Of a DNA stretch of 12,789 nucleotides, positions 6,183-11,039 are shown one piece after another (positions within the stretch are counted from its first letter, which is position 1; the number at the start of each line of letters is the position of its first letter). Under the pieces are notes generated by a model. It was given only the letters and a program-made list of their open reading frames with translations, was not told the origin of the DNA and did not search any database. A program made the position numbers and the translations under genes. This DNA comes from Bacillota bacterium (GTDB taxonomy: Bacteria; Bacillota; Dethiobacteria; DTU022; UBA8154), in the NCBI GenBank assembly GCA_003444595.1, contig DLUO01000182.1, forward strand, positions 1 through 12,789. Direction: 5' to 3'.

Positions 6183-6673
6183 TGTTGCCAATTGTTGCCG
6201 TAGTCGGGCACAGCAATACCGGTAAAACAACTCTTATCCGCCGGCTCGTTAAAGAACTGCAATTAAAAGGTTATAAAGTGGGGGTTATTAAACATGACCC
6301 CAGCGATCATGGGGAAGTGGATAAAAAAGGGAGTGATACAGCTAATTTTTGGGATGAAGGATGCCAAGCTGTTGTTCTTTCTTCCCCATCGCGATTAACA
6401 GTATTTCGCCGGGTAGAGAAAGATACAACTCCCGAAGAGATTGTTCCTCTTTGCGGAGATGTAGATTGTATTATCCTGGAAGGCTACAAAACGTGGGATT
6501 ATCCTAAAATTGTTATCTGGTCGGGGGATGAATTGGAAATAGATCCGCGGCAGGTGCTGGTCACAATAGGCGGTCATAAAAAGCAGGAAAAAGATGCTCC
6601 TGTGCTTGATAAGGATGATATTAGAGGTATAGTCGATATACTGGAAAAAAATATCTTAAAGGTGAAGAGGTAG
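6182..6673 (+). CDS. mobB: Molybdopterin-guanine dinucleotide biosynthesis protein B
   Basis: The 163-residue protein is a P-loop GTPase of the MobB family, of normal length. It assists attachment of GMP to molybdopterin to form the guanine dinucleotide cofactor used by formate dehydrogenases and related molybdenum or tungsten enzymes. The Walker A motif is GHSNTGKTTL (9-18); VGVIKHDPSDHGEVDKKGSDT (34-54) is the MobB region that follows; DCIILEGYK (95-103) is the expected EG(F/Y)K segment near the active site. ATG 6182 follows AAGGAGG at 7 bases. The gene is transcribed with rex, which begins 7 bases after its stop. A MobA partner is not in the window. The pairing suggests an anaerobe whose redox repressor and molybdenum cofactor supply are expressed together, although this may be incidental. 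Confidence 0.93.
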   Translation: MLPIVAVVGHSNTGKTTLIRRLVKELQLKGYKVGVIKHDPSDHGEVDKKGSDTANFWDEGCQAVVLSSPSRLTVFRRVEKDTTPEEIVPLCGDVDCIILEGYKTWDYPKIVIWSGDELEIDPRQVLVTIGGHKKQEKDAPVLDKDDIRGIVDILEKNILKVKR

Positions 6674-6680
6674 AGAAGAA

Positions 6681-7319
6681 ATGAACAAAATTGCTCCAAA
6701 ATTGGTGGTAAGGCGCTTACCTATATACTTACACATTTTGGATAATCTTATCAGGAATGATGTTCAGATTATCTCTTCCAGGGAATTAAGCGATGAGACC
6801 GGTTTTACAGCTGAACAGATCCGAAAAGATCTGGCCTTTTTCGGCGCTTTTGGTACCAGAGGCACCGGCTATAATACCAGTTTTTTAAGAGAAAAAATTT
6901 TGAAAATAATCGGGCTGGATGATCAGACTAACATTGTCGTCGTAGGGGCCGGCCATCTGGGCATTGCTCTTATTCGTTATAATGTTACCAATAATTCATA
7001 TGTAAATGTTGTAGCAGCTTTTGATATAGACCCTGACGTAATCGGGTTAAAAATCCTTGACGTTGAAGTGATGCCCATGGCCAGAATGAAGGAAATAGCG
7101 GAGGAGTATAAAGTAAAGGTCGCAATTTTAACTGTTCCTTCAGAGCAGGCCCAGATAGCTGTTGAGCAGATAATTCAAAGCGGTATTAATGTAATCTTTA
7201 ATTTTGCCCCTACCAAATTACATGTTCCGGAAGGCGTTTATGTACGAAATGCTAATTTAAGTATTGAGTTACAAAGCCTTATTTATTATGCAACATCAGA
7301 GAAGGAAAAAAAGTTTTAG
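6681..7319 (+). CDS. rex: Redox-sensing transcriptional repressor Rex
   Basis: The 212-residue protein has the full Rex layout. An N-terminal winged helix (about 8-78) contains RRLPIYLHIL, SSRELSDETGFTAEQIRKDLAFFGAFGTRGTGY; the helix SDETGFTAEQIRKDL is the DNA-reading region. A Rossmann domain starts at NIVVVGAGHLG (84-94, GxGxxG at 89-94), with FDIDP (114-118) expected at the NAD(H) ribose, and the end contains the FNFAPTKLHVPEGVYVRN segment and a swapped C-terminal helix. Rex dimers bind operators of the form TTGTTAANNNNTTAACAA when the NADH/NAD ratio is low and release them as NADH rises, controlling fermentation and electron-transport genes. The start ATG 6681 has AAGAGG (6665-6670) inside the end of mobB, so translation is probably coupled. 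No clear terminator follows. Confidence 0.96.
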   Translation: MNKIAPKLVVRRLPIYLHILDNLIRNDVQIISSRELSDETGFTAEQIRKDLAFFGAFGTRGTGYNTSFLREKILKIIGLDDQTNIVVVGAGHLGIALIRYNVTNNSYVNVVAAFDIDPDVIGLKILDVEVMPMARMKEIAEEYKVKVAILTVPSEQAQIAVEQIIQSGINVIFNFAPTKLHVPEGVYVRNANLSIELQSLIYYATSEKEKKF

Positions 7320-7410
7320 CCTCTTTTCTGCGCTATTTTATTTAATCTCGACCATGCCGCCTTAATTTTTTTGTCAGTTATATATTTATTTGCTGGAGTT
7401 AGTTACTTTA

Positions 7411-7428
7411 TTGTTAGTGCATGAACAC
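7411..7428 (+). promoter_or_regulatory. Rex-operator-like palindrome
   Basis: TTGTTAGTGCATGAACAC matches the Rex consensus TTGTTAANNNNTTAACAA at 11 of the 14 defined positions with exact spacing. It lies 92 bases after rex and 19 bases before the -35 box of the tRNA operon. One such match in an AT-rich spacer could be accidental. Confidence 0.3.
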
Positions 7429-7447
7429 ATTTTTTCCGCCAGTGGAG

Positions 7448-7476
7448 TTGACTTTTAATCAATAATTGTGTATACT
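7448..7476 (+). promoter_or_regulatory. Promoter of the five-tRNA operon
   Basis: TTGACT (7448-7453) and TATACT (7471-7476) are 17 bp apart, each one base from consensus. Transcription would begin near 7483, seven bases before tRNA-Asp. Confidence 0.85.
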
Positions 7477-7489
7477 TAAATTCGCAAGA

Positions 7490-7566
7490 GGAGCTGTAGT
7501 GTAGTGGTCTAACATGCCGGCCTGTCACGCCGGAGATCGCGGGTTCGACTCCCGTCAGCTCCGCCA
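7490..7566 (+). tRNA. tRNA-Asp (anticodon GTC)
   Basis: Acceptor GGAGCTG/CAGCTCC closes the molecule, with discriminator G and encoded CCA. The anticodon stem CCGGC/GCCGG holds the loop CTGTCAC, anticodon at 7524-7526. First gene of the tRNA operon. Confidence 0.97.
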
Positions 7567-7572
7567 TAATAT

Positions 7573-7648
<76 letters not shown>

Positions 7649-7654
7649 TAACAT

Positions 7655-7729
7655 GCGGAAGTGGCTCAGTGGTAGAGCATCGCCTTGCCAAGGCGAGGGT
7701 CGCGGGTTCGAATCCCGTCTTCCGCTCCA
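7655..7729 (+). tRNA. tRNA-Gly (anticodon GCC)
   Basis: Acceptor GCGGAAG/CTTCCGC is followed by discriminator T and encoded CCA. The anticodon stem TCGCC/GGCGA holds the loop TTGCCAA, anticodon at 7687-7689. Confidence 0.97.
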
Positions 7730-7738
7730 TTCTATTAA

Positions 7739-7812
7739 GGCGACATAGCCAAGTGGTAAGGCAGAGGACTGCAAATCCTTTATCCCCGGTTCGAATCCGG
7801 GTGTCGCCTCCA
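7739..7812 (+). tRNA. tRNA-Cys (anticodon GCA)
   Basis: Acceptor GGCGACA/TGTCGCC is followed by discriminator T (actually U, the expected identity base for cysteine) and encoded CCA. The loop CTGCAAA carries the anticodon at 7771-7773. Confidence 0.97.
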
Positions 7813-7822
7813 TTTTTTTTCT

Positions 7823-7913
7823 GCCGGAGTGGCGGAACAGGCAGACGCAAGGGACTTAAAATCCCTCGATCTTTTATAAGGTCGTACCGGTTCAAGTCCG
7901 GTCTCCGGCACCA
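7823..7913 (+). tRNA. tRNA-Leu (anticodon TAA)
   Basis: Acceptor GCCGGAG/CTCCGGC is followed by discriminator A and encoded CCA. The anticodon stem AGGGA/TCCCT holds the loop CTTAAAA, anticodon at 7857-7859; a long variable arm follows. It is the last tRNA of the operon and sits next to the 3' end of a tyrosine recombinase gene, so its 3' end is the likely integration target of the neighbouring element. Confidence 0.97.
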
Positions 7914-7940
7914 TTAAATCGAGCTTTACAGCAATTTTAA

Positions 7941-7971
7941 TGACCGCTTCAAGAGCGGTCATTTTGTTCTT
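7941..7971 (+). terminator. Terminator of the tRNA operon, overlapping the integrase 3' end
   Basis: TGACCGCT (7941-7948) pairs with AGCGGTCA (7954-7961) around a 5-base loop, followed by TTTTGTTCTTT. The loop and right arm are also the last codons of the integrase gene on the other strand, so the tRNA operon seems to end in element-derived sequence. Confidence 0.75.
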
Positions 7972-9151
7972 TGGTGCCCATTTGGTGCCCTTTTTTATTT
8001 TTAAGCCATTCATCCATTTTCTCCACGGCCTCTTTTTGCAGCCCTTTGATGACATGCGTGTAAGTGTCCATAGTGATGCCGATAGTCTGGTGACCCAGGC
8101 GCTCCTGAACTATTTTCGGGTGTATACCTGCTTTCAGAAGCATAGTGGCATGGGTGTGCCTTAGATCATGAAAGCGGACTTGGGGAAATCCGGCTTCCCG
8201 GGCCAGGGCCTTAAAGCGCCTGGTCATGGCCGACGGGTCCAGAGGGTTACCGTATTCGTCCGGGAAAACCAGGTTGCTTTTCTTGTTGTATTTTTTGGCG
8301 TTTCTGAGCTTTTCCTCTGCCAGCATTTTTTTCTGCTGTTTTAATGCCGTGACGGTGATCTCCATCAAGGGAATTTCGCGCCTGGCTTTTTTGTGTTTTG
8401 CTGTAGGCCGGAATACAAAGCCCTGGCCGTTGATATATCCAACTGTTTGGCGAACACGGCAAACAGGTTCTTTTCCCAGGTCCACGTTGTTCCAGGTGAG
8501 AGATAGGAGCTCTCCTTCTCTCATGCCGGTATAAGCCGCCACGATATAGAGATATTCATCCCGCAACCCTTTTGCTTTTTCGAGCAAAGCGTCCAGCTGC
8601 TCCGGTTCAAGCGGGAATATTTCCGGCTGCTCCGGCGTGGGTGGCTCCGTAAAATCTGCCGGATTGCGATAAAGAAGGTTCCACTTCACGGCGTGCTGCA
8701 GGGCCTCGCGGAGCAGGGCGTGGTGCCGCTGCACTGTTGCAGCTGAGAGCCCGCCCTTTTTGTCCCTGCGGCCTTCCCGTAGCCGGTTTGTGTAGTATTC
8801 CTGGATATGCATGGGCTGGAGTTTAGAAAGTTCAATTCTCCCGAGCTGGGGGATAATATGCGATTCGACAATGCGCTTATAGCCAGCGTAGGTGGATGGT
8901 GCTTTGTTTATAGCATAGGTTTTCAACCAGCGTCGCAGGTATTCCGCCAGGGTAGTTTTGTCCGGTTTTATGTAGGTGCCATGCTCAAGTTCGTAGATTA
9001 TATCGGAGCAGAGTTTCTCCGCTTCGGTTTTACGGCCATAGATAGTGCGCTTAATGCTGGAGCGCCTGCCGGTTTTCGGATTTCTGCCCGCTTCGATTAT
9101 GACCTGATATTTTTTGCCTTTGACGATTTCGACTATGCGGCCGGAGGGCAT
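7949..9151 (-). CDS. int: Tyrosine recombinase / integrase
   Basis: The 400-residue protein is a phage- or ICE-type integrase. An N-terminal arm-binding region (about 1-60, with GRIVEIVKGKKYQVIIEAGRN) precedes the SAM-like core-binding domain (65-165, TLAEYLRRWLKTY...STYAGYKRIVESHI) and the catalytic domain (about 175-385). All catalytic residues are visible: Arg211 in TGMREGE, a Lys in TAKHKKARREIP (about 252-255), His328 and Arg331 in FHDLRHTHA, His354 in RLGHQ and the nucleophile Tyr364 in DTYTHV. It should cut and rejoin DNA at the attachment sites through a 3'-phosphotyrosine intermediate. ATG 9151 follows AAGGGGG, which overlaps the end of the preceding gene. The tail GHQMGTKEQNDRS is coded by a tandem 11-base repeat and a terminator hairpin next to tRNA-Leu. 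Nothing looks broken, so it may be active. Confidence 0.96.
   Translation of the reverse strand: MPSGRIVEIVKGKKYQVIIEAGRNPKTGRRSSIKRTIYGRKTEAEKLCSDIIYELEHGTYIKPDKTTLAEYLRRWLKTYAINKAPSTYAGYKRIVESHIIPQLGRIELSKLQPMHIQEYYTNRLREGRRDKKGGLSAATVQRHHALLREALQHAVKWNLLYRNPADFTEPPTPEQPEIFPLEPEQLDALLEKAKGLRDEYLYIVAAYTGMREGELLSLTWNNVDLGKEPVCRVRQTVGYINGQGFVFRPTAKHKKARREIPLMEITVTALKQQKKMLAEEKLRNAKKYNKKSNLVFPDEYGNPLDPSAMTRRFKALAREAGFPQVRFHDLRHTHATMLLKAGIHPKIVQERLGHQTIGITMDTYTHVIKGLQKEAVEKMDEWLKNKKGHQMGTKEQNDRS
7970..7990. repeat. Tandem repeat TTTGGTGCCC(A) at the integrase 3' end
   Basis: TTTGGTGCCCA (7970-7980) is followed at once by TTTGGTGCCC (7981-7990). On the minus strand each copy reads GGGCACCAAA and contains GGCACCA, the same seven bases that form the 3' end of tRNA-Leu(TAA) with its CCA (7907-7913) in the opposite direction. 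It may belong to the attachment region or be a coding accident. Confidence 0.5.
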
Positions 9152-9163
9152 GAAGAAACCCCC

Positions 9164-9811
9164 TTAATTTTTCGTAAGTTTCAGGAACTCGGCTGTCGCA
9201 ACGTCGATATGCTCCGTGCCCCTGTCCAGGTAGGCTGCAGCTTTATCTATTTCCGCTGCGTCAAAGTTGTCTATGCCTTTTGTGAGTGAGTCCATGGCTA
9301 AGATATAAAAACTGCAGGCTTTTACGTAAATGTCATGCGCTTCTTTAAATTTTTCTGGCGGCTGCTTCTCAAGAACCTGGTTGCAATAGTGCTGTATTAT
9401 CCCGACGTTTACGGCTGTTTCCAAAATCCAATCTTCCGTGAAGGACATGGACTGGCACAACCTGCCTACCTCCTGAAGCGCTTTGCTTATCTCTGTGGAA
9501 GAGTTCGATACAAAGTCGATATAATCCTGCTCCAGGGATGCTACCGGATCTGGCCTCTGCAGCTCAGGTTCTGGCTGAGGCTGCTCCTGGACCGTTCCCT
9601 GAGGCTTTCCGTCCGCCCTGGTGTCAGGCGGTTCGCTGACGTCGATAGTCAGCATGAATGCAAACAAAACGAAGCTCACTATGACTACGACAAGGCCAGC
9701 CTTGCGGTTTCTAATGCCCAGGGTGAGAATGTTCCCTTTTACCACGGCTATGAGACCCACTATCATTGCCACAAAACTAAACAGACCGATGAAGGCCACT
9801 AATGTTGCCAT
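9164..9811 (-). CDS. Two-helix membrane protein with extracytoplasmic helical domain
   Basis: I do not recognise this 215-residue protein. It has two hydrophobic helices (about 2-25 and 37-57) joined by a short basic loop (LGIRNRKA), then a spacer rich in Pro, Gln and Glu (60-90), then an acidic, probably all-helical domain (92-215) with two cysteines near 118 and 142. The basic loop between the helices favours both termini outside, placing the helical domain at the cell surface. The N-terminal helix pair resembles those at the start of other small Gram-positive accessory proteins. ATG 9811 follows AGGAGG at a normal distance. The protease gene ends 11 bases before it, its stop codon lying in the ribosome binding site, and the integrase starts 12 bases after it, so all three are one operon. 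A surface exclusion or immunity role is possible but unproven. Confidence 0.8.
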   Translation of the reverse strand: MATLVAFIGLFSFVAMIVGLIAVVKGNILTLGIRNRKAGLVVVIVSFVLFAFMLTIDVSEPPDTRADGKPQGTVQEQPQPEPELQRPDPVASLEQDYIDFVSNSSTEISKALQEVGRLCQSMSFTEDWILETAVNVGIIQHYCNQVLEKQPPEKFKEAHDIYVKACSFYILAMDSLTKGIDNFDAAEIDKAAAYLDRGTEHIDVATAEFLKLTKN

Positions 9812-9822
9812 TTTAAAACCTC

Positions 9823-10296
9823 CTAAATTTGTAGTTCCTCCGGCAACTTCTTTAACAATTTTACCATATAATCCCTCCTTTTTTCAAAGTAAAGTTTAAT
9901 ACCTGTTCCGGCGAAGAGTTCTGTTACGTCAAAAAATTCCGCTATTTCATGGGTTAAAAAAAGACCGGAATTAACGGCCTCGGCCAGCCTGTCCAGCGGC
10001 ATAAGGTATTCCACGGCCCAGAAGATAGCGAGCTTTTCGTACTTAGCAGCTAAATATTTTCCGGCACGAGCAAAAAACAAATAATTATTACCGTAGACGC
10101 TTTTAAAATGATGCCCCAATTCTTCAGCAAAAATGCAACGTAAAAGACGACGATGATGTTTAATGTTTTTATGTAATAATATGACCGGCGGTTTGTTTTT
10201 GGCATGGTAATAAGCGCCTAATATATCACAAGGAAGATAGTAAAAATCTACTAGAATACCCTCTTTTTCAGCGAGGTTAAAAAGATCCGCAGACAT
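9823..10296 (-). CDS. ImmA/IrrE-family protein (putative metalloprotease)
   Basis: From ATG 10296 the 157-residue protein has the layout of ImmA/IrrE peptidases: VDFYYLPCDILGAYYHAKNKPPVILLHKNI, then the active-site helix CIFAEELGHHF (54-64) and YEKLAIFWAVEYLMP (86-100) carrying the likely third zinc ligand Glu87. ImmA of ICEBs1 cleaves the element repressor ImmR. Here the HExxH motif reads EELGH (58-62): the first His is Glu. I recall similar EE-x-GH forms in phage ImmA homologs, so this may be a natural variant and not a dead enzyme. ATG 10296 is preferred because AAGGG precedes it and the family starts about 15 residues before the first strand; the frame stays open to ATG 10395, without a ribosome binding site there. 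It is first in a three-gene operon. No repressor gene is next to it. Confidence 0.85.
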   Translation of the reverse strand: MSADLFNLAEKEGILVDFYYLPCDILGAYYHAKNKPPVILLHKNIKHHRRLLRCIFAEELGHHFKSVYGNNYLFFARAGKYLAAKYEKLAIFWAVEYLMPLDRLAEAVNSGLFLTHEIAEFFDVTELFAGTGIKLYFEKRRDYMVKLLKKLPEELQI

Positions 10297-10431
10297 ATTT
10301 ATTTCCCTTTTTTCTTTTTTCCCTCGTATTTTAATTCCTGCTTTATTTTTATAAAAGATACACTGCCGTAATTTTACAGGGTATAAATTCTTCATTAAGG
10401 GAATTATATACCTGAGGAGGTGCCACAGATA

Positions 10432-10638
10432 ATGTTTCTCATGGATCGTTTTATGAACAGAAAAAGTCCCGCTATGACCAGTTGGTCTGTTATTGGATTG
10501 GGGGCCCTGGTGACCCTGCTGGGGTACACATTATCCGAACATGATGAAAGGATCGGAGCAGGAGTTACCGGCTTCGGCCTCGCCCATATACTGCTCGGAG
10601 CTCTGGATATGTTCCGCCCTACCATTAAAGAGTCTTAA
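10432..10638 (+). CDS. Small two-helix membrane protein, unknown function
   Basis: The 68-residue protein starts MFLMDRFMNRKSP, has a hydrophobic segment at about 16-31 (SWSVIGLGALVTLLGY), the short charged loop SEHDERIGAG, a second segment at about 43-58 (VTGFGLAHILLGALD) and the tail MFRPTIKES. I do not recognise a named family. AGGAGGTG at 10415-10422 is the ribosome binding site; it overlaps GTG 10420, so that codon is not the start, and ATG 10432 is at 9-11 bases; ATG 10441 is a less likely alternative. It is divergent from the island operon and is followed by tRNA-Val, which suggests that it belongs to the core side of the boundary, although its upstream region could be element DNA. Confidence 0.72.
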   Translation: MFLMDRFMNRKSPAMTSWSVIGLGALVTLLGYTLSEHDERIGAGVTGFGLAHILLGALDMFRPTIKES

Positions 10639-10749
10639 TTACTCTGCCCTGACTCGGAGCTCCGCCGCCAGCAAAGCACTGTTTATAAACTCGGTTACAA
10701 CGCTTTCTTTTTAATAAAACTGGAACTGTAAAAAAGGTTGCAGGTCCTC

Positions 10750-10778
10750 TTGCATTTTGTAAATGTTTTTGTTAAAAT
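10750..10778 (+). promoter_or_regulatory. Possible promoter of tRNA-Val
   Basis: TTGCAT (10750-10755) and TAAAAT (10773-10778) are 17 bp apart; the -35 matches consensus at only three positions. Transcription would begin near 10785, 24 bases before the tRNA. Confidence 0.4.
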
Positions 10779-10808
10779 AAAGCATAGCACGAAGTAATGA
10801 AAAAGCTA

Positions 10809-10883
10809 GGGTCCTTAGCTCAGTGGGAGAGCGCTTCCTTGACGCGGAAGAGGCCGTGCGTTCGATCCGCACAGGACCCACCA
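10809..10883 (+). tRNA. tRNA-Val (anticodon GAC)
   Basis: Acceptor GGGTCCT/AGGACCC pairs fully, with discriminator A and encoded CCA. The anticodon stem CTTCC/GGAAG holds the loop TTGACGC, anticodon at 10841-10843, reading GUC and GUU. Confidence 0.97.
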
Positions 10884-10896
10884 CATTGAAACATTT

Positions 10897-10921
10897 CCCT
10901 GTAAAAATACAGGGTTTTTTT
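10897..10921 (+). terminator. Intrinsic terminator after tRNA-Val
   Basis: CCCTGTA/TACAGGG (10897-10903 with 10908-10914) with an AAAA loop is followed by seven T. Confidence 0.9.
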
Positions 10922-10941
10922 ATTTCCTTTTGTCTCCGGCC

Positions 10942-10971
10942 TTGACACGCCGGGAGCTAATCAATTATGAT
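10942..10971 (+). promoter_or_regulatory. Promoter of thrS
   Basis: TTGACA (10942-10947) and TATGAT (10966-10971) are 18 bp apart. Transcription would begin near 10978, leaving a leader of about 60 bases, too short for a T-box riboswitch. Confidence 0.65.
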
Positions 10972-11039
10972 TTAAGGTGGTGATGGTCAAAGACAACGAT
11001 ATTGCCAAAAGTCTATTTTAAGGTGGAGGGGGTCTATAA

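Larger units (their letters stand above)
7911..10296 (-). mobile_element. Small integrative element or remnant at tRNA-Leu(TAA)
   Basis: Three minus-strand genes with gaps of about 11-12 bases (ImmA/IrrE-like protease, membrane protein, tyrosine recombinase) lie between tRNA-Leu(TAA) and core genes leading to thrS. The recombinase ends about 35 bases from the tRNA. The bounds given are minimal: left edge at the tRNA 3' end, right edge at the last element gene; no convincing direct repeat of the tRNA end was found to fix the right edge. By eye the recombinase gene is clearly richer in G+C than the protease gene and the flanks, so the island may be a mosaic. No replication, transfer or phage structural genes are present, and no repressor gene accompanies the protease. 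Confidence 0.5.

Noticed and set aside
10420..10431. GTG 10420 as start of the small membrane protein
   Set aside because: The GTG is part of the AGGAGGTG ribosome binding site, and nothing upstream could serve it.
10612..10629. ACCATTAAA at 10621-10629 as the right attachment site matching tRNA-Leu 3' end (7910-7918)
   Set aside because: Only nine bases match, in AT-rich sequence and inside the coding region of another gene; the bases of the tRNA T-arm before it do not match.
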